Counted from the stretch's first letter, positions 30,692-40,400 are shown. The stretch is DNA of 64,000 bases from Variovorax saccharolyticus (GCF_030316765.1 NZ_JASZYT010000003.1:614194-678193); one strand, 5' to 3'. Notes: generated from the sequence alone by a model not told the origin. Program-made: numbers and translations.

Positions 30692-30788
30692 GTACCGCTG
30701 TCATTACAGCTTGTTACCATTACGGATTGAATCGCCCGGAATTTGCCAACGCTTTCCGGTCGAAGAACGTTGGTCTTCGATGGTGTCG

Positions 30789-31529
30789 ATGAAAGCTGCA
30801 GCCCGCCTCGTCCTTTTCTCCCTGGTGTTCGCAGGCGCGCTGGCGGCGCAGGCCGAGCCTGCCGCGGTCGACGCCACGCCGGCCTACAGCGCGGCCCGGG
30901 CCCGCTGGCAGGGCGAACTCGCCTCCTTCGCCGCCGCCGACCGCGAGCGGCAGCCGGCGCCCGGCGGCGTGCTGTTCGTCGGCAGTTCGACGATCCGGAT
31001 GTGGTCGCGCCTGGCCGATGACTTCCGCCAGCAGCCGGTGGTGATCAATCGCGGCTTCGGCGGCTCGACCATGGCCGACTGCAGCCTGTTCGCGGCCGAT
31101 CTCGTGGTGCGCTACAAGCCGCGGCTGGTGCTGGTCTATGCCGGCGACAACGACCTGGCCGAGGGACGCACGCCGCTGCAGGTCCTCGAGAGCTTCGCCC
31201 AGTTCGCCAGCACCGTGCGCGCGGGATTGCCCGACACCCGCATCGCCTACATCTCGGTCAAGCCCAGCCCGTCGCGCGCGAAGCTGCTGCCCGGCGTGCG
31301 CGAGACCAACCACATCATCGAGGCCTACCTGCAGCGCCTGCCCAACAGCGACTACATCGACGTCTACACGCCGATGATGGGCGCCGACGGCCGGCCGCGC
31401 GCCGAACTGTTCCGCGGCGACCAGCTGCACCTCAACGACGAGGGCTACCGGCTCTGGCAGTCGGTGATCGCAGCGCACCTGCAGCCGCCGGAGGCCGCAG
31501 GAACTTCAATCGCCCAGGGCGCGCGGTAG
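30789..31529 (+). CDS. Secreted SGNH/GDSL-type hydrolase
   Basis: A 246-residue protein with a cleavable signal peptide (KAAARLVLFSLVFAGALAAQA). The mature part shows SGNH blocks in order: VLFVGSSTIRMW (block I serine), GFGGSTMADC (block II glycine), VYAGDNDLAEG (block III Asn) and DQLHLNDEGYRLW (block V, Asp-x-x-His). It probably removes acetyl or other acyl groups from a periplasmic or surface carbohydrate. The position after the UDP-sugar genes fits an exopolysaccharide deacetylase. The start could also be the ATG at 30780. Its last 24 bases overlap the 3' end of the convergent opgC-like gene. Confidence 0.85.
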   Translation: MKAAARLVLFSLVFAGALAAQAEPAAVDATPAYSAARARWQGELASFAAADRERQPAPGGVLFVGSSTIRMWSRLADDFRQQPVVINRGFGGSTMADCSLFAADLVVRYKPRLVLVYAGDNDLAEGRTPLQVLESFAQFASTVRAGLPDTRIAYISVKPSPSRAKLLPGVRETNHIIEAYLQRLPNSDYIDVYTPMMGADGRPRAELFRGDQLHLNDEGYRLWQSVIAAHLQPPEAAGTSIAQGAR

Positions 31530-32648
31530 CGGCAGTGCCGGCTTCTGCCGCTCGTCCCACCAGAGCGTGAGACGGGCAACGCCGTAGAGCCACGCGAACA
31601 CCACGGCCAGCAACAGCACGTCGCCCCACCAGGGCCGCGCCGTCTGGCTGTCCCCGTAGACCGCCAGCACCAGCAGCACCGCCACCAGATGGGCGCAGAA
31701 CACCGGCAGCGAGGCGCTGCCCAGGTCCTCGAGCCAGTGCAGGCGCGGAATGCGCCGCATGAAGGCCGGCCCGAAGCGCACCGCCACGATGCCGAGCACC
31801 GCCAGATTGACCAGCCGCAGCGGCCCCAGCTGCCACTTGTCGAACAGCAGGTTCAGCTCGACGTCGCCGCCGAAGGGGGCCTGGCCATTGATGCCGTGGT
31901 GGCGCCACCAGAAGCCGTAGAGCGCCGCCGCTCCGGCAAGCAGCACCAGCCAGTCGGGGATGCGCAGCGGCTGCGCATCGGGCGCGTTGCGGCCGGCGCC
32001 CATCCAGAGCCCGGCGAACCACAGGAACTGCCAGGCGAAGGCGTTGAAGGCGCCCATCTCGTGAAAGGGAACCGTGAGCCCGGTGTGGCGCACGGTCAGC
32101 CCGTAGAGCCATTCGCTGAGCCCGAACTGCGCCAGCGCCCAGAGGCTGGCACTGGCGACCATCACGCCGGTCCAGCCGTGGCGCAGCCCGAAGGCCAGCA
32201 CCCACGGGCTCAGCAGCATGAAGAAGATGTACATCGGCAGGATGTCGAGCAGTGCCGGTTCGTAGATCAGGAGCAGCGAATAGAGGAAGCCCTCGTGGGG
32301 ATTCATCAGATAGAACGACAGCAGGTTCTTGACTGCCGGCTGGTCGATGCGAAGGCCGACGGCCGAAATGACCGTGAACAGGAACAGCAGGGTCGCGGCC
32401 TGGCTCAGGTAGACCTTGAGCGCGCGGCGCCAGAAGGCCCGGCGCATCGAGTCGACGCCCTGGGTGCGCGCGATCCGGCTGTAGACCAGCCCCGACACGA
32501 AGGCCGACAGCAACACGAAGCCCTCGGCGGCCGAAACGAAGCCGAAGGGCTGCCCCAGCGGATCGGTCAAGCGGGTCGGCAGATGGGTGACGGTCATCAG
32601 CACGAGCATGAGCCCGCGCAATGCATCGATTTCCCAGTAGCGTTTCAT
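31506..32648 (-). CDS. opgC: OpgC-domain membrane acyltransferase
   Basis: A 380-residue polytopic inner-membrane protein with about ten hydrophobic segments. It opens RYWEIDALRGLMLVLMTVTH, the OpgC-family signature related to acyltransferase family 3. E. coli OpgC succinylates osmoregulated periplasmic glucans. A cyclic glucan synthase is encoded about 9 kb away on the same window, so modification of that glucan is an attractive guess. Other OpgC-domain proteins modify unknown glycans. The gene is convergent with the SGNH hydrolase (24-base overlap of the 3' ends) and divergent from the alpha-2-macroglobulin gene. Confidence 0.85.
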   Translation of the reverse strand: MKRYWEIDALRGLMLVLMTVTHLPTRLTDPLGQPFGFVSAAEGFVLLSAFVSGLVYSRIARTQGVDSMRRAFWRRALKVYLSQAATLLFLFTVISAVGLRIDQPAVKNLLSFYLMNPHEGFLYSLLLIYEPALLDILPMYIFFMLLSPWVLAFGLRHGWTGVMVASASLWALAQFGLSEWLYGLTVRHTGLTVPFHEMGAFNAFAWQFLWFAGLWMGAGRNAPDAQPLRIPDWLVLLAGAAALYGFWWRHHGINGQAPFGGDVELNLLFDKWQLGPLRLVNLAVLGIVAVRFGPAFMRRIPRLHWLEDLGSASLPVFCAHLVAVLLVLAVYGDSQTARPWWGDVLLLAVVFAWLYGVARLTLWWDERQKPALPLPRALGD

Positions 32649-32791
32649 CGGTCGACGTGATCTGTGAGCGGTCCGCGCGAGACACGCACGACGAGCCCCG
32701 AATTGTAAGGAGCGGGCCCCGGGACCGGGCTCCGCGCGAGGGCAAATGGGCTACGCTCGACGCGCTACGGATCTTGGATGAGGAACAACGC

Positions 32792-35700
32792 TTGAGACTG
32801 TCGACCCCCGCCTTCCTGCTGGCCGCCAGCGCCATCCTGGCCGCCGGCGCGGCCCAAGCGCTGCAGATCACCAGCCTGACGCCGCAGGGCGAAGTCTCGC
32901 GGGTGCGCCAGGTGGTCGCCCGGTTCGACCAGCCGGCCGTGCGCTTCGGCGACCCCAAGGCAGCGGCGCCGCTGGCCGTCGCCTGCGCCGATGCCGAGGC
33001 CGGCCGAGGCACCGGCCGCTGGACCGGCGAGAAGGAATGGGTCTTCGATTTCGAGAATGACCTGCCGCCGGGCCTGCACTGCACCGTCACGCGGGTCGCC
33101 GGCTTCCAGTCGCCGGCCGGCGCCGCCCTGACCGGCCCCGAGAACTGGCGCTTCAACAGCGGCGGCCCCTTCATCCGCAACTGGCAGCCCAGCTACGGCA
33201 AGATCGACGAGCAGCAGATCTTCCTGCTCGAACTCAACGGGCCGGCCACGCCCGAGAGCGTGCAGGAGAACGTCTGGTGCGCCGCCAGCGGCATCGGCGA
33301 GCGCATCCCCGTGAAGCAGGTCGGCGGCGATCAGCGCGCCGCGCTGCTGAAGTCCCTGGGGCGCGACAAGGACGCCGAGAAGGCGCCGCTGCGCTTCCTG
33401 ACGCTGCAGTGCAATCGCACGCTGCCGCCGGCCGGCAAGGTGCAGCTGGTCTACGGCAGGGGCGTCGCGACGCCCTCGGGCGTGGCGAACAACGTCGAGC
33501 GGCGGCTCGGCTTCGAAGTGCGGGAGCCCTTCGCGGTGTCGTTCAGCTGCGAGCGCGAGAACGCGCAGTCGGCCTGCCTTCCGCTCAAGCCGATGGTGCT
33601 GCAGTTCAACGCGCCGGTGGCGCGCCGGCTGGCCGCGGCCATCACCCTCAAGGGCGCCGGCAAGAGCTTCACGCCGCAGTTCGACGACAACGCGGCCCGG
33701 GACGACGACGGCGTGGTCGAATCGCTGCGCTTCGCCGGCCCCTTCGCCGAGCAGACGGCATTCACGATCGAGCTGCCGGCCAAGTTCGAGGACGCCTCGG
33801 GCCGCACGCTGGCCTCGCCCGGCAGCTTCCCGCTCAAGGTCGCGACCGGCCTGATGCCGCCGCTGGCCAAGTTCGCGGCCTCGCCCTTCGGCGTGGTCGA
33901 GCGCCTGGCGGAGCCCGGCGGCGTGGCGCTGATGCCGGTCACGGTGCGCCGGGTCGAGGCGGCGCTCCAGGTGCAGGCCCTGACCCTCGGCTCGACGCCC
34001 GGCCGGGTCAGCGACCTGAATCCGAAGAGCGACCCCGAGATCATTGCCTGGTTCCGCAAGGTGCGCCGCTACGACAACGACCTGGTGTCGCGCAAGACCG
34101 CCGCCCGCGACGTCAAGGCGCCCCTGCCCAAGGTGATCGACAAGGACGATCGCGACAGCATCCAGACCCGCATGGTGTCCCTGCTCGGCGGCCAGCCCGG
34201 CGTGCGCGCACTCGACATGCCGAAGGCCGAGGGCGGCGATCCGCGCCCCTTCGAGGTGGTCGGCATTCCGCTCACGCCCGGCTTCCACGTGCTCGAGATC
34301 GCCTCGCAGAAGCTCGGCGACGCGCTGCTCGACGAACGCTACGGCAGCGGCCGCACGATGTACGTGCGGACCACCGCGCTGGCCACCAACCTGGCGGTGC
34401 ATTTCAAGCTGGGCCGCGAGAACTCGGTGGCCTGGGTCACGACGCTCGACAAGGGCCGCGTGGTCGCCAATGCCGCGGTGCGGGTGTCGTCCTGCGACGG
34501 CCGCGAGGTGGCGGCGGGCAGCACCGATGCCAACGGGCTGGTGCGCCTCTCCGGCATTTCCGCCGAAGCGCCCTCCTGCAGCAGCGACGACGACTACAAC
34601 GCCGGCGCCTACTTCGTCAGTGCCCGCGCGAAGGATGCCGATGGCGTCGAGGACCTCGCCTTCACCTGGAGCGACTGGCAGCGCGGCATCGAGCCCTGGC
34701 GCTTCAACGTGCCGACCAGCCTCGATGCCCGACCCGACCGCATCGCCCACACGGTGTTCGACCGCATGCTGCTGCGCGCCGGCGAGACGGTGTCGATGAA
34801 GCACCTGATCCGCACCCAGACGCAGAAGGGCTTCGGCCTGCCCGAACGGCTGCCCGACACGCTGGTCGTCACCCACGCCGGCAGCGGCCAGCAGTTCACG
34901 CAGCCGCTGAAGTGGCGCAAGACCGCCACCGGCGGCCTCAGCAGCGAAAGCAGCTTCGCCATTCCGCCGGCCGCCAGGCTCGGCATCTACCAGGTTGAAC
35001 TGAGGAGCGGCAAGGAAGGCGCGGCAGAAGGCGGCGCAGGCAGCGAAGCCACCGGCCAGTTCCGGGTCGAGGAGTTCCGCCTGCCGGTGCTCGAAGGCCG
35101 CATCGGGCCCAGCGACGGCAAGCCGCTGGTCGCGATCGGCTCGCTGCCGGTCGCCGTGCAGGTCAACTACGTGGCTGGCGGCGGCGCGGCGGCCCTGCCG
35201 GTGCGCGTGTCGGCGCTGGTGCGCGCCAGGCAGCCCTCCTTTCCCGACTTCGACGCCTTCAGCTTCGCCGCTCCGGCCAAGGAAGGCGACAGCGACCCGG
35301 CGGGCGCCGACGAGGCCCGCGTGATCGCCGACAAGCTCCCGCTCACGCTCGACCGCGAGGGCGCCGGCAAGCTGGTGATCGAGAAGATCCCGGTCGCCAG
35401 GGCGACGCCGCGCGAGCTGCTGCTCGAAGCCAGCTACTCCGATCCCAACGGCGAGGTCCAGACGCTGCGCAGCAGCCACACGCTGTGGCCGGCGTCGGTA
35501 GTCGCCGGCATCAAGACCGAGGGCTGGGTCTCGGCCAGCCAGAAGATCAGGTTCCAGGCCCTGGCGCTCGACCTCGCGGGCAAGCCCCAGGAAGGCGTGA
35601 CGCTCAACGTGCGTGCCATCGCCCGCATCACGACCACCAGCCGCAAGCGCATGGTCGGCGGCTTCTACACCTACGACAACAAGACCGATGTGAAGGAGAT

Positions 35701-38700
35701 CGGGACCATCTGCAGCGGCAAGAGCGACACGCGCGGCCTGCTGTTGTGCGAGGCCGAACTCAAGGAGCCGGGCCAGGTCGAGCTGATCGCCAGCGCCACC
35801 GACAAGGAGGGCCGCGACAGCCGCGCCGCGGCCTCGGTCTACGTCACGCGCCAGGGCGAGCTCTGGTTCGGCGGCGAGGACCACGACCGCATCGACGTGC
35901 TGCCCGAGAAGAAGAGCTACCAGCCCGGCGAGGTCGCGCGCTTCCAGGTGCGCAGCCCGTTCCGCTTCGCCACCGCGCTGGTGTCGGTGGAGCGCGAAGG
36001 CGTGATCGAGACCCACGTGGTGCAGCTCAACGGCCAGGATCCGACCGTGACGCTGCAGGTCAAGCCCGAATGGGGGCCGAACGCCTACATCAGCGTGCTG
36101 GCGCTGCGCGGACGGCTGCGCGAGGTGCCGTGGTACAGCTTCTTCACCTGGGGCTTCAGGGCGCCGCGCGAATGGTGGACCGCCTTCTGGTACGAAGGCA
36201 AGGAGTACGTCGCGCCCACCGCGCTGGTCGACCTGAGCAAGCCGGCCTACCGGCTCGGCCTGGCCGAGATCCGGGTCGGCACCCAATCGCACCGCATCGA
36301 CCTGAAGGTGTCGAGCGACAAGCCCGCCTACCCGGTGCGCAGCCAGGCGCAGGTCACGATCACCGGCCGGCTGCCCGACGGCAAGCCTGCGGTCGGCGCC
36401 GAAGTCGCGGTGGCGGCGGTCGATGAAGCGCTGCTCGAACTGCTGCCCAACGACAGCTGGAACCTGCTCGAGGCGATGCTGCAGCGGCGCAGCTGGGGCG
36501 TCGCCACCTCGACCGCGCAGATGGAGATCGTCGGCCGCCGGCATTACGGCCGCAAGGCCGTGCCCGCGGGCGGCGGGGGCGGCAAGAGCCCGACGCGCGA
36601 ACTGCTCGACACGCTGCTGCTGTGGAAACCCGCGCTGGTGCTCGACGCCAACGGACAGGCCACGCTCGCGGTGCCGCTCAACGATGCGCTGACCAGTTTC
36701 CGGATCGTGGCCGTGGCCGATGCCGGCACCGGCCTGTTCGGTACCGGCCAGGCGTCGATCCGGTCCACGCAGGACTTGCAGATCATCAGTGGCCTGCCGC
36801 CGCTGGTGCGCGAGGACGACCAATTCCGGGCCCAGCTCACGCTGCGCAACACCACCGCCAGCGCCATGAAGGTCGAGGCGACGCCGCGAGCGACCCTGCT
36901 CACGCTGGCGCCGCAGACGGTCGAGATCCCGGCCGGCGAAGCGCGCGAGCTGGCCTGGACCGTGACCGCGCCGGCGCAGCTCGGGCAGACGCGAGCCGAG
37001 GCGATCCTGTGGGAGATCGAAGCCCGCGACACGCTGGGCGGCGCGCGCGATGCGCTCAAGGTGCGCCAGCGCATCCTGCCCGCGGTGCCGCTGACGGTGC
37101 AGCAGGCGACGCTGGTGCAACTCGACGGCCCGTTCACGCTCGACGTCGGGCCGCCGGCCGACGCCCTGCCCGGCCGCGGCGGCCTGCGCATGTCCTTGCA
37201 GCCGCGGCTGGCCGAAGGCCTCGCCGGCGTGCGCGACTGGTTCGCCGTCTATCCCTACGCGTGCCTCGAACAGAAGGCCAGCAAGGCCATCGGCCTGCGC
37301 GACGGCAAGGCCTGGCAGGCGGTGCTGGCGCAGATGCCGAGCTATCTCGACGGCGACGGCCTGGCGAACTACTTCCCGCCGCGCGATGGCGAAGCGAATC
37401 GCGGCAGCGACATCCTGACCGCCTACCTGCTGGCCGCTACGCACGAGGCGGCCGCGATCGACCCGGCCTTCGCATTGCCCGAGACGGCCACGGCGCCGAT
37501 GGTGCAGGGCCTGATCGCCTTCGTCGAAGGCCGCATCCAGCGCGAGTTCTGGAGCCCGCGCAAGGACCTCGACGTGCGCAAGCTGGCGGCGCTCGAGGCG
37601 CTGTCGCGCTACGGCAAGGCGCAAGGCCGCATGGCCGCCAGCATCACCATCGCGCCCAACCAGTGGCCGACCAGCGCGGTGATCGACTGGCTGCAGATCC
37701 TGCGCCGCGTCGCCGATGTGCCGCAGCGCCAGCAGCGCCTCGACGAAGCGAACAACGTGCTCAGGGCGCGCCTGAGCTGGCAGGGCACGCGGCTGCAGTT
37801 CAGCACCGAGCAGGACGACAACTGGTGGTGGCTGATGGCCAACGGCGATGTCAACAGCGCGCGGCTGCTGCTGGCGGTGCTGGACGATCCGGCCTGGAAG
37901 GACGACATCGGCCGGCTCGCCAGCGGCTTCATCGGCCGCCAGCACAACGGCGCCTGGCGCACCACCACCGCCAACCTGTGGGGCGGCCTCGCGCTCGAGA
38001 AATTCTCCAGGCGCTTCGAGAGCGCGCCGGTCACCGGCCTCACGGCCGCCAGCCTGGGGGCCGCCAAGGCACAGGTGGACTGGAGCAAGGTCGAGCGGAT
38101 CAAGGCCGGCGACCCGGGCGGCGCGCCGAACCAGGCCCGCGGCTTCGGTGCGCCGGCATCGCCGGGCATGCTGCGCAACAACACCATGTTCGTTCCGTGG
38201 CCTGCCGCTGCCGCGCGCGACACGCTGCTGGTGACGCAAAGCGGCAGCGGCAAGCCCTGGCTCACGCTGCAGTCGCTCGCCGCGGTCGAGCTCAAGGCAC
38301 CCTTCGCCTCCGGCTACGCGATCAGGAAGACGGTGACGCCGGTCGAGCAGGCGACGCCGGGCATCTACACGCGCGGCGACGTGCTGCGCGTGAGCCTCGA
38401 GGTCAACGCCAGTGCCGACATGACCTGGGTCGCGATCACGGACCCGATCCCCGGCGGCGCCACGATTCTGGGCGGCGGGCTGGGCCGCGACTCGCAGATC
38501 GCGACCCAGGGTGAGAAGCGCTCGGGCAGCGGCTGGCCAGCCTTCGAGGAGCGCAGCTTCGAGGCCTTCCGCAGCTATTACGAATACCTGCCGAAGGGCA
38601 GCGTGAAGATGGAGTACACGCTGCGCCTCAACAACGTCGGCGACTTCGCGCTGCCGCCGAGCCGCGTCGAGGCGCTCTACGCGCCGGAGATGTTCGGCGA

Positions 38701-38740
38701 CATGCCGAATGCGCGGGTCAAGGTGGAGGCGGCGAAATAG
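32792..38740 (+). CDS. Bacterial alpha-2-macroglobulin with thioester motif
   Basis: A 1982-residue periplasmic protein, larger than E. coli YfhM (1653). The signal peptide ends AAQA (residue 23), with no lipobox, so it is probably soluble or membrane-associated rather than lipidated. A tandem series of MG-type beta domains fills the N-terminal two thirds. VVAVADAGTGLFGTG lies in the alpha-2-macroglobulin region near residue 1310. The thioester CLEQ is at 1491-1494 within a helical TED domain, and a receptor-binding-like C-terminus follows. Such proteins are thought to trap proteases that attack the envelope. The start is a TTG with GAGGA seven bases upstream. The usual partner pbpC is not adjacent but lies 9 kb downstream. 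Confidence 0.92.
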   Translation: MRLSTPAFLLAASAILAAGAAQALQITSLTPQGEVSRVRQVVARFDQPAVRFGDPKAAAPLAVACADAEAGRGTGRWTGEKEWVFDFENDLPPGLHCTVTRVAGFQSPAGAALTGPENWRFNSGGPFIRNWQPSYGKIDEQQIFLLELNGPATPESVQENVWCAASGIGERIPVKQVGGDQRAALLKSLGRDKDAEKAPLRFLTLQCNRTLPPAGKVQLVYGRGVATPSGVANNVERRLGFEVREPFAVSFSCERENAQSACLPLKPMVLQFNAPVARRLAAAITLKGAGKSFTPQFDDNAARDDDGVVESLRFAGPFAEQTAFTIELPAKFEDASGRTLASPGSFPLKVATGLMPPLAKFAASPFGVVERLAEPGGVALMPVTVRRVEAALQVQALTLGSTPGRVSDLNPKSDPEIIAWFRKVRRYDNDLVSRKTAARDVKAPLPKVIDKDDRDSIQTRMVSLLGGQPGVRALDMPKAEGGDPRPFEVVGIPLTPGFHVLEIASQKLGDALLDERYGSGRTMYVRTTALATNLAVHFKLGRENSVAWVTTLDKGRVVANAAVRVSSCDGREVAAGSTDANGLVRLSGISAEAPSCSSDDDYNAGAYFVSARAKDADGVEDLAFTWSDWQRGIEPWRFNVPTSLDARPDRIAHTVFDRMLLRAGETVSMKHLIRTQTQKGFGLPERLPDTLVVTHAGSGQQFTQPLKWRKTATGGLSSESSFAIPPAARLGIYQVELRSGKEGAAEGGAGSEATGQFRVEEFRLPVLEGRIGPSDGKPLVAIGSLPVAVQVNYVAGGGAAALPVRVSALVRARQPSFPDFDAFSFAAPAKEGDSDPAGADEARVIADKLPLTLDREGAGKLVIEKIPVARATPRELLLEASYSDPNGEVQTLRSSHTLWPASVVAGIKTEGWVSASQKIRFQALALDLAGKPQEGVTLNVRAIARITTTSRKRMVGGFYTYDNKTDVKEIGTICSGKSDTRGLLLCEAELKEPGQVELIASATDKEGRDSRAAASVYVTRQGELWFGGEDHDRIDVLPEKKSYQPGEVARFQVRSPFRFATALVSVEREGVIETHVVQLNGQDPTVTLQVKPEWGPNAYISVLALRGRLREVPWYSFFTWGFRAPREWWTAFWYEGKEYVAPTALVDLSKPAYRLGLAEIRVGTQSHRIDLKVSSDKPAYPVRSQAQVTITGRLPDGKPAVGAEVAVAAVDEALLELLPNDSWNLLEAMLQRRSWGVATSTAQMEIVGRRHYGRKAVPAGGGGGKSPTRELLDTLLLWKPALVLDANGQATLAVPLNDALTSFRIVAVADAGTGLFGTGQASIRSTQDLQIISGLPPLVREDDQFRAQLTLRNTTASAMKVEATPRATLLTLAPQTVEIPAGEARELAWTVTAPAQLGQTRAEAILWEIEARDTLGGARDALKVRQRILPAVPLTVQQATLVQLDGPFTLDVGPPADALPGRGGLRMSLQPRLAEGLAGVRDWFAVYPYACLEQKASKAIGLRDGKAWQAVLAQMPSYLDGDGLANYFPPRDGEANRGSDILTAYLLAATHEAAAIDPAFALPETATAPMVQGLIAFVEGRIQREFWSPRKDLDVRKLAALEALSRYGKAQGRMAASITIAPNQWPTSAVIDWLQILRRVADVPQRQQRLDEANNVLRARLSWQGTRLQFSTEQDDNWWWLMANGDVNSARLLLAVLDDPAWKDDIGRLASGFIGRQHNGAWRTTTANLWGGLALEKFSRRFESAPVTGLTAASLGAAKAQVDWSKVERIKAGDPGGAPNQARGFGAPASPGMLRNNTMFVPWPAAAARDTLLVTQSGSGKPWLTLQSLAAVELKAPFASGYAIRKTVTPVEQATPGIYTRGDVLRVSLEVNASADMTWVAITDPIPGGATILGGGLGRDSQIATQGEKRSGSGWPAFEERSFEAFRSYYEYLPKGSVKMEYTLRLNNVGDFALPPSRVEALYAPEMFGDMPNARVKVEAAK

Positions 38741-38815
38741 GAGGGACGCACGGGCTTGAGCTGGCGCTCGAACCTGGCGCAAACTGCGCGCTCGACCCTC
38801 TCGCATGGAGACATG

Positions 38816-39091
38816 ATGTGTAGAAGTATCAAGACCCTGTTCAATTTCGAGCCGCCCGCCACCGAGGAGGAGATGCGCGCCGCGTCGCTGCAGTTCGTGC
38901 GCAAGCTCAGCGGCTTCGCCCGCCCCTCCAAGGCCAATGAGGCAGCCTTCGATCGCGCGGTCGAAGACGTCACGGCGGCAGCCCGGGCACTGATCGAATC
39001 GCTGGTGACCACCGCCGATCCGCGCGACCGCGAGATCGAGGCCGCCCGCGCCCGTGCCAGGACCGCGGTGCGCTTCGGCGCCCAGGGCTGA
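38816..39091 (+). CDS. DUF2277 family protein
   Basis: A 91-residue cytosolic protein of unknown function. The N-terminus MCRSIKTLFNFEPPATEEE, followed by QFVRKLSGFARPSKAN, is the DUF2277 pattern. I chose the second of two adjacent ATGs because it gives the family's invariant MCRSI start and leaves four bases to the GGAGA. It begins a run of short plus-strand genes with close spacing (11 bases to the thioesterase). No catalytic motif is apparent. Confidence 0.85.
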   Translation: MCRSIKTLFNFEPPATEEEMRAASLQFVRKLSGFARPSKANEAAFDRAVEDVTAAARALIESLVTTADPRDREIEAARARARTAVRFGAQG

Positions 39092-39102
39092 GGGCAGCAG
39101 AG

Positions 39103-39507
39103 ATGCCAAGCGTCGAACAGATCCAGCAGATCCTCGAGCCGCTGTTCCCCGGCCTGATGGGCGTGCGCCTCGTCACGCTCGAACCCGAGCGCGTGGTCGC
39201 CGAACTCCCGGTGCGCGCCGACCTGTGCACCGCCGGCGGCATCCTGCACGGCGGCGCCTACATGGCCTTCGCCGACACGCTCGGTGCCGTCGGCACGCTC
39301 ATCAACCTGCCGCAGGGCAAGCGCACCACGACCACCGACTCCAGCACCAAGTTCATCGGCGGCGCGCGCGTCGACACCACGGTCGTCGGCGAATCGGTGG
39401 CGCTCCATCGGGGGCGGACCACCATGGTGTGGCAGACCACCATCCGGACCGCGGAAGGCAAGCTGTGCACCGTGGTCACGCAGACCCAGCTGGTCATGGA
39501 TGCGTAG
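39103..39507 (+). CDS. PaaI-family hotdog thioesterase
   Basis: A 134-residue cytosolic thioesterase of the hotdog fold. The motif GGILHGGAYMAFADTLGAVG carries the HGG and the downstream acidic residue on the central helix that define the active site of PaaI/YbdB-type acyl-CoA thioesterases. The strand TTTTDSSTKFIGGARVD lines the substrate tunnel. No phenylacetate genes are nearby, so the acyl substrate is unknown. It lies in a compact run with DUF2277 and TfoX-domain genes. Confidence 0.9.
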   Translation: MPSVEQIQQILEPLFPGLMGVRLVTLEPERVVAELPVRADLCTAGGILHGGAYMAFADTLGAVGTLINLPQGKRTTTTDSSTKFIGGARVDTTVVGESVALHRGRTTMVWQTTIRTAEGKLCTVVTQTQLVMDA

Positions 39508-39519
39508 CCCGAAGGCGCC

Positions 39520-39900
39520 GTGAAGACATCGCCCGATTTCGTCGCCTTCGTGAAAGACCAGCTGGATGCGTTGCGCGACCTCCGGAGCGCGCGCCTGTTC
39601 AGCGGCGTCGGGCTGTCTGCCGCCGGCATCCAGTTCGCGATGATCATCGACAACGTGCTCTATTTCGCGGTCGACGACACCACCCGTCCGGCCTATGAGG
39701 CGATGGGCAGCCATTGCTTTGCGTATTCCACGCGCGTGCGGCGGGTCGAGGTCCGGCGCTACTACGCGCTGCCCGCCGACCTGCTGGAAGACCGCGAGCG
39801 CCTGGTCGCCCTGGCTCGCGAATCGCTGGAGATCGCGGCGAGGCCGAGAAAGCGCAAGTCAGCCCAAGGCCCTGTGGGAAGTCATACTCGAACGCCATGA
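39520..39900 (+). CDS. TfoX N-terminal domain protein
   Basis: A 126-residue protein matching only the N-terminal domain of TfoX/Sxy: FVAFVKDQLDALRDLRSARL, SGVGLSAAGIQFAMI, LYFAVDDTTRPAYE, then YYALPADLLED. The C-terminal TfoX domain, needed for competence activation in gamma-proteobacteria, is absent. A basic tail (RPRKRKS) ends the protein. The start is GTG, the first codon giving the full domain. The stop overlaps the next ATG (ATGA), so it is coupled to the GrpB gene. A link to DNA uptake should not be assumed. Confidence 0.85.
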   Translation: MKTSPDFVAFVKDQLDALRDLRSARLFSGVGLSAAGIQFAMIIDNVLYFAVDDTTRPAYEAMGSHCFAYSTRVRRVEVRRYYALPADLLEDRERLVALARESLEIAARPRKRKSAQGPVGSHTRTP

Positions 39901-40397
39901 CTGACGCCGCGATCGAGATCGTCGCCTACGATCCCACCTGGCCGGCACGCTTCGAGAGCGAGCGCCGCCTGCTGCAAGCCACGCTGGCCCCCTGGCTGGC
40001 CGGCGCGATCGAGCACATCGGCAGCACCGCCGTGCCCCTGCTTGCGGCCAAGCCGGTGATCGACATCATGGCGCCGGTGCATTCGCTGGAAGACTCGCGA
40101 CCGGCCATCGAGGCGGTGGCGCGCGCCGGCTACCTCTATGCGCCCTACAAGGCCGAAGCCATGCACTGGTTCTGCAAGCCTTCACCGGCCTTGCGAACCC
40201 ATCACCTGCACCTCGTTCCGCTCGACAGCCCGCTGTGGCGCCAGCGATTGGCCTTTCGCGATGCCCTGCGCGCCGATCCCGATGTCGCTGCCGACTACGC
40301 GGCACTCAAGCGTCGGCTCGCCCTCGAGTTCCGCGACGACCGCGACGCCTACACCGAGGCCAAGACCTCTTTCATCCTCAAGACACTCCAGGAGTAG
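39897..40397 (+). CDS. GrpB family protein (nucleotidyltransferase-like fold)
   Basis: A 166-residue protein of the GrpB/UPF0157 family. It shows IVAYDPTWPARFESE at the start, then HIGSTAVPLLAAKPVIDIM (the GST-A-V-x-AKPxIDI core resembling a nucleotidyltransferase active site), and THHLHLVP near the centre. Some relatives are fused to CoaE, but no such fusion is present here. The substrate is unknown. The ATG overlaps the previous stop, and the LysE-type gene follows 3 bases later, so the run DUF2277 to LysE is likely one transcript. Confidence 0.9.
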   Translation: MTDAAIEIVAYDPTWPARFESERRLLQATLAPWLAGAIEHIGSTAVPLLAAKPVIDIMAPVHSLEDSRPAIEAVARAGYLYAPYKAEAMHWFCKPSPALRTHHLHLVPLDSPLWRQRLAFRDALRADPDVAADYAALKRRLALEFRDDRDAYTEAKTSFILKTLQE

Positions 40398-40400
40398 TCC

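Noticed and set aside
32765..39109. A 6.3-kb open frame on the minus strand opposite the alpha-2-macroglobulin
   Set aside because: Shadow frame of high-GC coding DNA; no domain motifs, and it runs through the boundaries of three plus-strand genes.
39520..39900. Competence regulator TfoX
   Set aside because: Only the N-terminal TfoX domain is present and no competence genes are nearby, so the regulator role is not supported.
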